Source: Hermodice carunculata (lineage: Eukaryota > Annelida > Polychaeta > Eunicida > Amphinomidae). From it: 64,000 nt of DNA. Of the stretch, positions 1-11,598 are shown one piece after another; position 1 is the stretch's first letter; each line of letters opens with the position of its first letter. The stretch is from contig OZ026626.1 of NCBI GenBank assembly GCA_964020975.1, positions 10,979,060-11,043,059 on the forward strand, written 5' to 3'. The position numbers and the translations under genes were made by a program. Under the pieces are notes generated by a model, which was not told the origin of the DNA, did no database searches, and worked only from the letters and a program-made list of their open reading frames with translations.

Positions 1-898
1 TAAAAATGTCAAGGATGCTTTTGCTTACCCTAAAATTTTGGTAAAAAAGTACAATTTTAGCATAAATTATACCAAAATACCCCATAAATCTTCACTGTCA
101 GACTTTTCACTTTGAAATATTAGTTATTGAGTACCCTAAAATTTCACTCTGGCAGAAACCCTGATTAAGTATCTGATTTTCACATGATAATTTTTTAGCT
201 GGGGCTTGTATATTGCACAGGATTATAGTCCTCTTTACGGCTGGGTCAAGTTTGAAGATGGATGACGTTGACCCAATTCCCAAGGTCACAGCCACTTTAG
301 TGAATTTGGTTTCCACTTGATAACTTGAGAATTTTTTGAGCTGTGGCTTTCATATTGCACAGGATTATAGTTCTGTACAAGGGCAAGGTCAAGTGTGACA
401 GTGGGTGACCTTGGCCCAATTTCCAAGGTCACAGAGCCACAATAGTAAATTTGATTTCCACATGATAGCTTGAAAAGTTTTGAACTGGGACTATCATATT
501 GCCCAGGAACATAGTCCCCTGTGAGGGCCAGTGTAAGTTCAAAGGTTTTGCATTGCATAAGTTGTGTTTGTCCATCCATCTTTCCACCTCTCTGTCTGTG
601 TGGCTGCATTTTTATGTAAACTTGTGAGAACTCTGACTGATAATATTGTCATGTAATATGTATAATAAGCTGATTAGATTTACTTCAAATGGTGCAACAT
701 CAAAATGATCTGTAGAAAGCATGGCAGAATGAACTTTTATGAAAAGATTAATTAATTTTTTCATTAGCAAGAATAACTTGTACATTGTTGAAGCATATGA
801 TCTGCAAAAAATGTAGGTCTTTTTAAATGAAGACATGATGGATTGAGTAACAACAGTGCAATATATTTTTTTTATTGCTTTTTGTTTTTGTTTAAAAT
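1..898. other. Left edge, no gene seen
   Basis: AT-rich sequence with several short ORFs on both strands that look random. Segments around 230-300, 350-430 and 470-545 resemble each other: each has a TTGCACAGGATTATAG-like string followed by a caGGTCA-type string, and they are spaced about 130 bp apart. This suggests an old degenerate tandem repeat. No RUN-domain exon of the PLEKHM2-like gene could be recognised here. Confidence 0.4.
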
Positions 899-1116
899 AA
901 GGGTCCGCCCTATGGGGGAACCCTCTCTGTTTTCATGTTGTCTGTCCGTCTGCCTGGATGTCCGTCCGGATGTGCACATTTATCGTTACTGTGATATCTA
1001 CAAAATCCCTCAATGTATTTTGCTCAAATTTGGCAATATGCTTACCTTACATGGCAAGATGAACTGTTTAGATTTCGGTGTCATAATGGCCAAATTTTAG
1101 CAAATGGCGGACCCTT
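899..1116. mobile_element. Short TIR element with GTCCGTC core
   Basis: AAGGGTCCGCC at 899-909 and its perfect inverse GGCGGACCCTT at 1106-1116 bound a 218-bp unit. Inside, at about 940-970, is a run of GTC(C/T)GTC-type words. Just outside the right end is a CAACGC/GCGTTG hairpin. It is non-autonomous and its superfamily is not assigned. Confidence 0.55.
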
Positions 1117-2172
1117 CAGTCAACGCTTGCGTTGAAGGTATGTCTAGTTTTCTTATTTTTTTACTATTTATAAATGTAAACAATATATGACCAGCAGACA
1201 AATGACTGTACTTTTGAGAAATGCAATGAATTAACAAGTAGTTTATTATCATAGTTTGTTAGTTTGTTTTGGTTGCTTTGTGTGTCCACATGATACAGAT
1301 GATTTTACAGGAAAAAAACAGGAATAATAATCACATGTAGACCATTACCAATTGGCTGATCCTGTACAGGATATGTGGCTAGTCAATGAGACTCTTAACA
1401 CATGGTTAACATTAACGTTTTCTGCTTATTTACCGTTCCATGCTATTGCCAGATTTCTAGCCCCTGGGCCTTATTGGCTAACAGGATGTGGTCTTCCTCA
1501 GTGCTGTGTGTGTGTGTGTGTGTGTGTGTCCGTACATGAGTCACCCTTGCACACAAAGTAACTTGAACAAATTGATCTTCTTTCGTGAAATGTGTACTGC
1601 AGACACAGTAGAAGTATCTGATGGGAAACTTGACTTATATCAACATTTTAGTGACTTTGACCTATTTTCAAGGTCATCAGCAATCACCATATTGTTACTC
1701 TGACCTAGGGGTCTCAGGTCATTCTGACTGGTACATTTCATGGATGTTTACAGTATGGTAAGAATAATGAAATGTCAGGATTCTTTTTAAAATGGACTGC
1801 AGCTTTCATTCAAGTACCAATATGCATTATCGTCTGTGACCACGTGGCTTTTAACATTGCCTAGGAAACCTTGTTGCAGCTGCCATAAGGGCTGGTGGAG
1901 CAGGACTTGCCTGCAGTGCAGACACTCCCAAGTTGATATGAAATGAGTTTGCACAAAGAGTGTGAGCAGCAAATAGAGAGAGTATTGTGTTTTGTGGTAA
2001 ATTTGGACCTTGACCAGTGTCTAATGAGGGAAAATACAATGTCAGTGTATGTACATAGAGGGTCATACAAATGACCACAATTACTGTGTGCACATGACAT
2101 GTATTATGTCACTATGTGCATACCCACACACACACGTATGCCTATATATATGTGTGTGTGTGTGTGTGTGTA

Positions 2173-2346
2173 CAGTAAAAAATCGTTGTAATGACACCGT
2201 CTGTTTTCTCAGAAATGTGTCAAATAACTGAACATGTTAGATAAAGGAGTCAAATAACAAAGAAAATAACCCTGTTCTGGTGAAAATTTGTGTCGTTATA
2301 TTGAATATGTCGGACATCTGAGTGTGGATATAATGAGGTTTCACTA
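2173..2346 (+). mobile_element. TA-flanked MITE (Tc1/mariner-pogo style), copy 1
   Basis: The ends resemble CAGT(G/A)AAA...CGTTGTAATGACA and TATAATGAGGTTTCACT, flanked by TA. The internal text (GTCAAATAACAAAGAAAATA, AAAATTTGTGTCGTTAT) recurs in copies at 2421, 3351 and 26367. No coding capacity. Confidence 0.65.
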
Positions 2347-2420
2347 TATATATCTGGCTTGGTGCCATTGCACAGTTACATAGGCACTAGCAATATATTT
2401 GTGAGCAAACCATGAAAATA

Positions 2421-2602
2421 CAGTGGACACTGGTTATAATGACAAGATCTGTTCTTGGCAAAGTGTGTCCAGTATCTGAGTATGTCAGATAAACGAATCA
2501 AATAACAAAGGAATGTGACTTTTAAGTCCATTACATGTGTGTCATTAATTGAATATGTCAGATATCTGAGTACCAATAATTTATTGTGCTGAGGTTTCAC
2601 TG
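2421..2602 (+). mobile_element. TA-flanked MITE (pogo style), copy 2
   Basis: Starts CAGTGGACACTGGTTATAAT after TA and ends GAGGTTTCACTG before TA, about 182 bp. It shares the internal GTCAGATAAACGAATCAAAT-type block with the copies at 2173 and 26367. Confidence 0.65.
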
Positions 2603-3350
2603 TACATTCTTATAAAGCACTGTATATGTACATGTACTTATTTCCAACTGTATATATTTTCATGGCTTTCGCTTTTCTGATATAAATGCAGTTGGAAGTG
2701 CATTGTTTGTTGATATAGTTCTCTGAAATCTAGATGTTAAAATTCTGTTCGATTATGATTTTGTTTTCATATTTTGTACTGTCAGCTAAATTATCAAAAA
2801 TGAAAAAAGAACAATGAAGTTAAGGCAAATTACCTTATTTACCATTCTTTTACATGAGCCATTTGGCTCAAAAAAGTGAATTTTGATATAAAATCTTTTC
2901 TTCATGTCATAACACTGTAACAATGATTGTGAAACACAAATATGGTAGACTTTACACAAATTTATATAATTTAACAAAAAGGAAAGGTGCCAGTGATATG
3001 TATTATAGTCAACTGAAGGCACAGTCTACCATGCGGAGTCTGGTGCATTTCCGTCAGATTGTCTGTTTATGTTATGATGAATAATCTAAGCTTTCTATTT
3101 ATAACATTGAAGCATCATTGAAAACATTCAGGAACACACTTTATCATGTGGAGGTGTCGGGGATTGATGTTTGTGTACAATAGTCGCCAGTCACTGGACT
3201 GAAATGTATAGTGAAAATAATTCCTACTTAGACGGGGTTTCAAGTTACTAATTGAAAATTATGGTATTGGTACTTATTGATTCACAAATGCCAGTCAGAG
3301 GGGACTTAGAACTGTTAAACCGCAGGCTGCTCAAGACAAACAAAATAATA

Positions 3351-3697
3351 CCATGAAACCTCATTACAGTAGTCCCTGTCTTGAGAGGCCACCTCAAAGG
3401 CACGCCCAAAAGTGGCCTCTCAAAACAGGTGGCCTCTCATCAGAGGTACAATAACATGGAAAACATAGCAACAGGGACTTGCCAAAAGTGGCCTTTCAAG
3501 CCAGGTGGCCTCTCATTGGAGTGACCTCTCAAGACAGGGATCACTGTATAACGACACTCAGATATCCAACATATGCAATATAAGTTATAACGACACAAAT
3601 TTTCATGAGAACAGGGTTATTTTCTTTGTTTTTGTGACTCATTTATCTGACACATTTCTTAGAGAGCAGACAGTGTCATTATAATGATTTTTCACTG
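3351..3697 (-). mobile_element. TA-flanked MITE (pogo style), copy 3, interrupted by a second MITE
   Basis: Outer element parts are 3351-3364 (CCATGAAACCTCAT) and 3549-3697 (TAACGACACTCAGATATCC to TTTTTCACTG). The inserted 180-bp element separates ...CTCAT-TA from TA-TAACGACAC. Removing it would restore the CTCATTATAACGACAC terminus seen in other copies. Confidence 0.7.
3367..3546. mobile_element. 180-bp MITE inserted in another MITE
   Basis: The ends are CAGTAGTCCCTGTCTTGAGA and its inverse CTCAAGACAGGGATCACTG, flanked by TA at 3365-3366 and 3547-3548. Internal GTGGCCTCTCAAAACAGGTGG recurs in decayed relatives near 21790-22165 and 26560-26740. Confidence 0.72.
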
Positions 3698-4508
3698 TAC
3701 CTGTTTACCTATTTACACTTACCCAACCTTTTTATATACATGTGCACAAGTAAAAAAAAGTGAATGAATGAATGAAATGTTTTGTTTTGCACATGTCAGT
3801 GAACCTGGTTAAAAAAGAAATAATCAATCAATCACATAAACACATGAAAAATTGGGTGTTGGAAAGTAGGAAAAAGGTACTGAAATTACAGTAAAAATGT
3901 AATGAAACAGAGTTACTGACCTGCACACGCAACTGGATTTAATAGGCTTGTTACTTTGGGAGACATACGTACGTACTTACATATTTAATGTCATCCAGAT
4001 GATCTGAAATCCAGTACATGTCTCAGGCAAAGATTTAGATCACAGATCATATCTGTTTGGCACTGTCTATTCCAGAAACTGCACAGTGTCATTTATTATT
4101 TGGAATTGTATGTACATTGCATTGAAACGTCTTGCTGTATATTTGAGGGCCCTGGGGGAGATAAGTGAGGATCCACTAACCCAGTCACCCTCGTGAAATA
4201 AAGTTTTATATATATACATACATACGTAGATACATTGTTTTGTTCATCTTCAGCCAACCAGGTTTTGCCCTCCCTCCCTCCCTTGTATATACAGATATAC
4301 AGGTAGTGAAAGCAAAAAGCTTTTTTAAAGTAGTTAACTCGGATGTATCATTGTCAAATCTAGTTGAAGCATTTCTGCAAGGCGGGGAAATCCCATAAAG
4401 AGCTGAGTTTGACATTGAAGATTAAAGCCATGAAAAGGATTTGTGAAATTAGCCAAAAAGCTAACTGAAAAGGTCAGGTCATAAGGGAAGAATGGTGCCA
4501 GGGACTGT

Positions 4509-7404
4509 TATATACCAGACACAAGATAGGGATATGGAATGAGAGTCAACATCCCTTGAGACTGTTGTACCAGACACAAGATAGGGATATGGAATGAGAG
4601 TCAACATCCCTTGAGACTGTTGTACCAGACACAAGATAGGGATATGGAATGAGAGTCAACATCCCTTGAGACTGTTGTACCAGACACAGGATAGGGATAT
4701 GGAATGAGAGTCAACATCCCTTGAGACTGTTGTACCAGACACAGGATAGGGATATGGAATGTCATTCAACATCCCTCGAGACTGTTGTACCAGACACAAG
4801 ATAGGGATATGGAATGAGAGTCAACATCCCTTGAGACTGTTGTACCAGACACAAGATAGGGATATGGAATGAGAGTCAACATCCCTTGAGACTGTTGTAC
4901 CAGACACAAGATAGGGATATGGAATGAGAGTCAACATCCCCTGAGACTGTTGTACCAGACACAGGATAGGGATATGGAATGAGAGTCAACATCCCTTGAG
5001 ACTTGTACCAGACACAAGATAGGGATATGGAATGAGAGTCAACATCCCTTGAGACTGTTGTACCAGACACAGGATAGGGATATGGAATGAGAGTCAACAT
5101 CCCTTGAGACTGTTGTACCAGACACAGGATAGGGATATGGAATGAGAGTCAACATCCCTTGAGACTGTTGTACCAGACACAAGATAGGGATATGGAATGA
5201 GAGTCAACATCCCTTGAGACTGTTGTACCAGACACAGGATAGGGATATGGAATGAGAGTCAACATCCCTTGAGACTGTTGTACCAGACACAGGATAGGGA
5301 TATGGAATGAGAGTCAACATCCCTTGAGACTGTTGTACCAGACACAGGATAGGGATATGGAATGAGAGTCAACATCCCTTGAGACTGTTGTACCAGACAC
5401 AGGATAGGGATATGGAATGAGAGTCAACATCCCTTGAGACTTGTACCAGACACAAGATAGGGATATGGAATGAGAGTCAACATCCCTTGAGACTGTTGTA
5501 CCAGACACAGGATAGGGATATGGAATGAGAGTCAACATCCCTTGAGACTGTTGTACCAGACACAGGATAGGGATATGGAATGAGAGTCAACATCCCTTGA
5601 GACTTGTACCAGACACAAGATAGGGATATGGAATGAGAGTCAACATCCCTTGAGACTGTTGTACCAGACACAGGATAGGGATATGGAATGAGAGTCAACA
5701 TCCCTTGAGACTGTTGTACCAGACACAGGATAGGGATATGGAATGAGAGTCAACATCCCTTGAGACTGTTGTACCAGACACAGGATAGGGATATGGAATG
5801 AGAGTCAACATCCCTTGAGACTGTTGTACCAGACACAGGATAGGGATATGGAATGAGAGTCAACATCCCTTGAGACTTGTACCAGACACAAGATAGGGAT
5901 ATGGAATGAGAGTCAACATCCCTTGAGACTGTTGTACCAGACACAGGATAGGGATATGGAATGAGAGTCAACATCCCTTGAGACTTGTACCAGACACAAG
6001 ATAGGGATATGGAATGAGAGTCAACATCCCTTGAGACTGTTGTACCAGACACAGGATAGGGATATGGAATGAGAGTCAACATCCCTTGAGACTGTTGTAC
6101 CAGACACAGGATAGGGATATGGAATGAGAGTCAACATCCCTTGAGACTTGTACCAGACACAAGATAGGGATATGGAATGAGAGTCAACATCCCTTGAGAC
6201 TGTTGTACCAGACACAGGATAGGGATATGGAATGAGAGTCAACATCCCTTGAGACTTGTACCAGACACAAGATAGGGATATGGAATGAGAGTCAACATCC
6301 CTTGAGACTGTTGTACCAGACACAGGATAGGGATATGGAATGAGAGTCAACATCCCTTGAGACTTGTACCAGACACAAGATAGGGATATGGAATGAGAGT
6401 CAACATCCCTTGAGACTTGTACCAGACACAAGATAGGGATATGGAATGAGAGTCAACATCCCTTGAGACTGTTGTACCAGACACAGGATAGGGATATGGA
6501 ATGAGAGTCAACATCCCTTGAGACTGTTGTACCAGACACAGGATAGGGATATGGAATGAGAGTCAACATCCCTTGAGACTGTTGTACCAGACACAGGATA
6601 GGGATATGGAATGAGAGTCAACATCCCTTGAGACTGTTGTACCAGACACAGGATAGGGATATGGAATGTCATTCAACATCCCTCGAGACTGTTGTACCAG
6701 ACACAAGATAGGGATATGGAATGTCATTCAACATCCCTTGAGACTGTTGTACCAGACACAAGATAGGGATATGGAATGAGATTCAACATCCCTTTAGACT
6801 GTTGTACCAGACACAAGATAGGTATATGGAATGTCATTCAACATCCCTCGAGACTGTTGTACCAGACACAAGATAGGGATATGGAATGTCATTCAACATC
6901 CCTCGAGACTGTTGTACCAGACACAAGATAGGGATATGGAATGCGATTCAACATTCCTTGTCATTCCAGACTTGTACTAGACACAAGATGGAATGAGATT
7001 TTACATCCCTCAAGACTGTTGTACCAGACACAAGATAGGGATAGGGAATGCGATTTTACATCCCTTGAGACTGTTGTACCAGACACAAGATAGGCAAATG
7101 GAATGAGATTTTACATCCCTTGAGACTGTTGTACCAGACACAAGATAGGCAAATGGAATGAGATTTTACATCCCTTGAGACTGTTGTACCAGACACAAGA
7201 TAGGCAAATGGAATGAGATTTTACATCCCTTGAGACTGTTGTACAGACACAAGACAAGAGATATGGAATGAGATTTTACATCCCTTGAGACTGTTGTACC
7301 AAACACAAGATAGGGACATGGAATGAGATTTTACCCTGAAGACTGTTTTACCAGCCACAAGATTGATAAGGAATGAGATTTTACATCCCTCAAGACTGTT
7401 CAAA
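4509..7404. repeat. Satellite array of 53/55-bp monomers, about 2.9 kb
   Basis: About 53 head-to-tail copies of a unit running GACTGTTGTACCAGACACAG, then GATAGGGATATGGAATGAGA, then GTCAACATCCCTTGA. Two core monomer types exist. The 55-bp form has ACTGTTGTACC with CACAGGATAG. The 53-bp form has ACTTGTACC with CACAAGATAG. In the core (about 5880-6420) they often alternate as a 108-bp dimer. Because 108 is divisible by three, this leaves long spurious ORFs. Monomers at both edges, especially 6660-7400, are more divergent (GTCATTCAAC, GATTTTACATC variants). Confidence 0.95.
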
Positions 7405-8470
7405 TTTTGCCATGAACAAACCAGTGGATCCCTGTATTTGTCCTTGACATAAGAGTGCCTGCAAAAGACACAACGTAACAGATCATCATTTGACCAGTCA
7501 TTGTGCAATACACTGGTTCTAATGGAGCCTCCGTAAGCTCCCATCCAAAGGAGTTAGCTAGGAAACTGGTTGTCAAGCTGCCAAAATGCCGTATACACGC
7601 ACAGCCCTGCATTATGTTTGCTGCAGTGATGAGGATACATGTAATGATAATCAAATATTGCCTAATATGCAGGAATAGCCAGACACTTAGGACTGAAACT
7701 GGTCCTTGTTGTACAATATGCTGTTCCACTGTAGTGTTTCACTTTCATTATTCACATTTAGAAAATTGCTTTTTGGCATCTGGCATACAGGTCATCCGAA
7801 ATGGTATCAATCTATCATACAGTTGTCTTTGGCTGACGTTCAGTTGCCATAGATACGATGACTGAACCGGTCTAATAATAGCCCAAGTACATGGCTTATA
7901 TGGCTCTGTGGTGTTCATGAAGTGCCTTTTAAGGGATCAAGGGGTCTTGTGATGGTCAAAACATTTTTTTCTCGTACATATATTTCTTATTTACATGATA
8001 AAATTAATTGCATGATGCTTCAGGGTAAAGACCACATTTCACTTAAAACAAATTAGTTTTATGACAAATACTCAGCAAAAAATATATGTGCATGTAATGA
8101 TGGAAAATAGGTTCCTTTCATACACAGCAATAATAACCCATTGCTGTCCTCAGTGGCTGACTGAATCATAAATGTCGATCTTCTTCAAAGCCCTTTTGTC
8201 GAGAATAATGATCAAATTTAATCAGCTTTAATCTTAATGCATTCATGCTCAAAAGCAAAAGAGTGTGCTTGTGAAATGACGTCAGTGTGAATGATGTGAG
8301 TACTTTTTGGTGCTAATGCAAACCAATATGAGAATTGTAGATCAGAATTCTGTGAATAGCGTGACCAAGATCAACAGCTGTCAGGGCTCAGGACAGGAGC
8401 CTAGCTCTTGGCACATCACCAACACCCAGGGAACGGATAGATTCTAAATCATGTTAGTGGAGTGAAAGGA
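7405..8470. other. Gene-free spacer after the satellite
   Basis: Contains a short ORF on each strand (7503-7865 +, 7400-7729 -) with no recognisable motif and no splice-supported context. No TIR element is clear. I see nothing else in it. Confidence 0.4.
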
Positions 8471-8472
8471 GA

Positions 8473-8800
8473 AAAGCCTACAAATGACATTTGTATCATG
8501 AAAGGTTACTAATGACATTTGTATCATAAAAGGTTACCGGTGACATTTGTATCACAAAAGGTTACCGGTGACATTTGTATCATGAAAGGTTACCACTGAC
8601 ATTTGTATCATGAAAGGTTACCACTGACATTTGTATCATGAAAGGCTACCCGTGACATTTGTATCATGAAAGGCAACCAATGATATTTGTGTCATGAAAG
8701 GCTACTGATGACATTTATATGATGAAAGGCAAGTCATGACGTTTGTATCATGAAAAGCCACCAATGAAAGTTGTATTGTGAAAAGTTACAATGATAGTTG
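8473..8800. repeat. 28-bp minisatellite, about 11 units
   Basis: The unit approximates GAAAGGTTACCACTGACATT followed by TGTATCAT. The central copies are near identical and the right-hand copies decay (GAAAGGCAAGTCATGACGTT and so on). Confidence 0.88.
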
Positions 8801-9015
8801 TATGAACCCAAACCCTGTCCATCAAGTCTTAAAGGGAGAAAAAAAAAGGTCAGTGATGACATGATCAAACAAAATCCACTGGAAGCTAATCCCCAATTCC
8901 TTTAAATTTAGTAGAATAGATTTCCTTACTTGCAAGTGTGGCCATTAACGTTAATAAATTTTTTTGTTAAAAGGGCTTCTGGTACAATAGTCCTTTTGAA
9001 AAGCTACTGCATTAA

Positions 9016-9135
9016 CCCCTTTCTCCTTGAATTAAGACTGAGTCAACAGTTTCATTGGCATGGATTGGGCACTAAGTGCCCAACCCATGCCAAGGAAAGT
9101 TGTTGACCTGGGCTGTATGATCTTGATAGTTTTCA
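9016..9135. mobile_element. Truncated TTAA-type hairpin MITE (CCCCTTTCTCCTT subfamily)
   Basis: TTAA at 9012 is followed by CCCCTTTCTCCTTGAATTAA and then the palindrome TTGGGCACTAAGTGCCCAA with GGCATGG/CCATGCC arms. The other end is missing. It relates to the complete copy at 16834. Confidence 0.6.
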
Positions 9136-9219
9136 TTCAGACTCACAGTTGGGCTGTTTGTGTCTCAATTAATAATGGTACAAGGAGGGTCAATGTGTTG
9201 ACAGACAAGGTAGCATACA

Positions 9220-9380
9220 GTGAAACCTGTCTATAAAAACCATCCCTAAGGATACCCAAACTGGTCTCTGACGACAGGTGGTCTTTCATAGGAGGTATAA
9301 ATAAGATGAAACGCAATAAGCAAAGTATCCTGAAGACGTAATTTTTTCTAGTTTGCTGGTCTCTCATTGTAGTGGTCTAT
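9220..9380. mobile_element. Decayed TA-type MITE
   Basis: ACAGTGAAACCTGTCTATAA near 9219 and a weak inverse near 9375, with a GACAGGTGGTCTTTCATAGG block like that of the 3367 family. Confidence 0.45.
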
Positions 9381-9395
9381 ATGTACATGTATTAA

Positions 9396-9624
9396 CCCTT
9401 AAAGCACTAATCACTGGTATAATTGTTTTCTCATTACCATAAAACATATACTGGTTGAAAGATTCAAATTCCTCGTGAAGATACCTTTCATTCAAATACA
9501 AGCAAGCCTAGTCTAAAGCAAAAAGTAGTCGTAGTCAACAGCTTTCCTCGGGACACTGTGCACAATGCATGCAAAGTGTGCTGAAGAAAGCTGTTGACTC
9601 AATCTTAAATCAGCTCTTTTAGGG
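9396..9624. mobile_element. TTAA-flanked hairpin MITE, subfamily A, complete
   Basis: TTAA at 9392-9395 and 9625-9628 flank a 229-bp element with ends CCCTTAAAGCACTAATCA and ...ATCAGCTCTTTTAGGG. Inside is GTCAACAGCTTTCCTCGGGA with an imperfect inverse arm ending GAAAGCTGTTGAC. TTAA targets with CCCTT ends suggest a piggyBac-like non-autonomous family. Confidence 0.8.
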
Positions 9625-10408
9625 TTAAGATGGGCCACTGTATGGATAATTGGCATAAAATATTTCGCAAAAATAGTAAATCTGTGAGACAGTTGGCAGA
9701 CAGTGCTACATGAGTCTGTAGATGAACGTTGACCTTTCGTGTGTGTTGCGTTAATGTAATATTGATCGTGATGACTCCGGCTTGTTTGTGTCACAGTCAA
9801 AAAGCCAGGGATGTTAATCTGTGTCCGCACACTACAGTCATGTTGTCTGTAGAGTATGTTGTGGTTAACCTCTACACCACCCTACATGTGGAAAAAAAAT
9901 GGATTGCAGACTCTGTTTGTTTTCCAATCAGTGTGAGAAATGAAATGTGTCAAATGGAGAAGAATGAGTCTGTGGGTTATAATGACAAGAGCAGTGTGTT
10001 ATGTCCACACGATGAGCACAGCTTAATGCAGTCAGCCAGGACCAGTTAGTCACTGACTGGCTATTATTACATGAACTGTAGACAAGCCAGAAAAATATAC
10101 ACAAATATTGCCTGTTGTCCATGTAACAACAGATACACATATCAGATGCTGACAATAACTGGAGGGCCTATGAGTAGATGCATGAAAACAACAATTGTAC
10201 TGTTGTTTACACATGTATTGTTGACAAGGAATGCCCAAAATCAAAGAACACAAAATGTGAGACAGACACTGTAAATACAGGCATTTCCTTAATGCTGGTG
10301 GATTTAAATCCCCGATTCTGAAAATAACTGCTGACTCAGTACTTATAGTGCACAACCGTGTTGATATGGTACTCGCACATAACTACCTCCATTGAACCAT
10401 TCTTTTTA

Positions 10409-10500
10409 AGAATGGGGATTTGGTGTAGTGTATATGTGCGTTTCCCATTTCAGCTAGGCGACTGGTGACAAAGGGTGCATGTTCGAGTCCCGCTCATTCT
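10409..10500 (+). other. tRNA-like sequence, possible SINE head
   Basis: TTGGTGTAGTG (10420-10430) resembles a Pol III A box, and GTTCGAGTCC (10481-10490) is a good B box. AGAATGG at 10409 and TCATTCT at 10494 can pair like an acceptor stem. T-stem pairing is poor and the length (92) is unusual, so this is more likely a decayed tRNA-derived repeat than a working tRNA. Confidence 0.3.
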
Positions 10501-10514
10501 GAACATTAAATATA

Positions 10515-10675
10515 CAGTAAAACCTCTCTGTACCAAACACCCTTGGGACTGGAAAAAAGTGTTCAGTGCAGTGACGTGTGTGGTATAGGGAAGTTTGCTT
10601 ACATTGGAAGTATATTTTTGGGACCGAGAACTGGTGTTCAGTATAGAGAGGTGTTTGGTTAGAAAGATTTCACTG
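10515..10675. mobile_element. 161-bp TA-flanked MITE
   Basis: Ends CAGTAAAACCTCTCTGTACC and TAGAGAGGTGTTTGGTTAGA...CACTG with TA on both sides. The inner text carries GGTGTTCAGT-type repeats. No coding capacity. Confidence 0.65.
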
Positions 10676-10752
10676 TAATAACCTTTAGCTCAATGATATT
10701 TATAGTTTGCAATACATACACATGTATCAGTTCCTGAAAAATGTGTCCACTA

Positions 10753-10930
10753 TAGTGGTACCTGCTGTATGCAACCACTACTGTGAGCAGCCACATTACT
10801 TTTTGTGGTCACTGGGCTCAGACATAGGAGTCAGTTTCTTTGTAAAGTTTACCTGTGGTATCAGGTCACCTGCTGTATGTGGTCACTTTTTCTTGGCAGA
10901 AGGGATGGCCACATACAGCAGGTGTCACTG
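10753..10930. mobile_element. TA-flanked MITE, GTGGTACCTGCTGTATG family, copy 1
   Basis: Ends TAGTGGTACCTGCTGTATGC and CACATACAGCAGGTGTCACTG. It is about 85% like the copy at 16004 by eye, including the TGTGGTCAC and CTTGGCAGA blocks. Confidence 0.75.
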
Positions 10931-11473
10931 TATCTGTATGTGAGCTACACGAGTCAAATTACAAATATACTGGGCTTGAAGTCACTCAAAACTTGTGGTA
11001 TTAAAATATGTTGGCTATCTGAGGATCATATTACTGAGGTTTCACTGTCTGTATATATGAATATACATGTATCTATGCTCAGCTTTCTACATTATGCTTT
11101 AGATGCAGGGCTAGCAAATTTGCATGTTCTATTACCCACATGTAGGACAAGTAAAATTTCAATTCGGGCAAGTTCTAAATTTGAAGAGCTTGTCCTGTAA
11201 GCAATCCAGAATTTTGTTTTAATTGTAGGTAGTTAAATTGGCAGAACAGGTGAATTAGAAAATGAGACAAATGACATTTCACAAGAGCTTGGCTGAGGAC
11301 TGAAGCTCTGAACAAGAGTTTGTTAGACCTGAGATCTGTTTGTGAAACCTGTAGCATGTTCTGTAGGGTGGGAAAAATGTTTTGACTGTGAGAGTCATTG
11401 TGCTGGTCATGTTATATTTTGCATGTATCACTTGAGTTACACTTGACTTCTACATGGGGGTGGTGTGTTACAG

Positions 11474-11598
11474 GTCGGGCATGGCTCTACCTGGCCCTCA
11501 GTGACCACCTGCTGGAGAGCTATCTGCGCTGCTTTGCGGAGCATGTCAAGCTGATCAAGAAATACTATGTCAAAGAGGCTCTGGTACTCGATCAACAG
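11474..11598 (+). CDS. PLEKHM2: PLEKHM2-like exon: second part of RUN domain
   Basis: The 125-nt exon begins after a TTACAG acceptor and completes a split glycine codon. It reads GRAWLYLALSDHLLESYL through YYVKEALVLDQQ and ends in phase 0 at a GTAGGT donor. RAWLYLAL and KYYV are RUN-domain hallmarks of this family. The exon end and donor are tandemly duplicated into the intron. The preceding RUN exon or exons were not found upstream. Confidence 0.92.

Noticed and set aside
4876-6431. Series of minus-strand ORFs of 74-136 residues with repeated SHSISLSCVWY
   Set aside because: They are translations of the 53/55-bp satellite; the frame stays open only because two monomers sum to 108 bp.
1-11473. 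Search for the missing N-terminal RUN exons
   Set aside because: No stretch with family-like residues and matching splice sites was seen; they probably lie upstream of the window, though a short exon could have been missed by eye.
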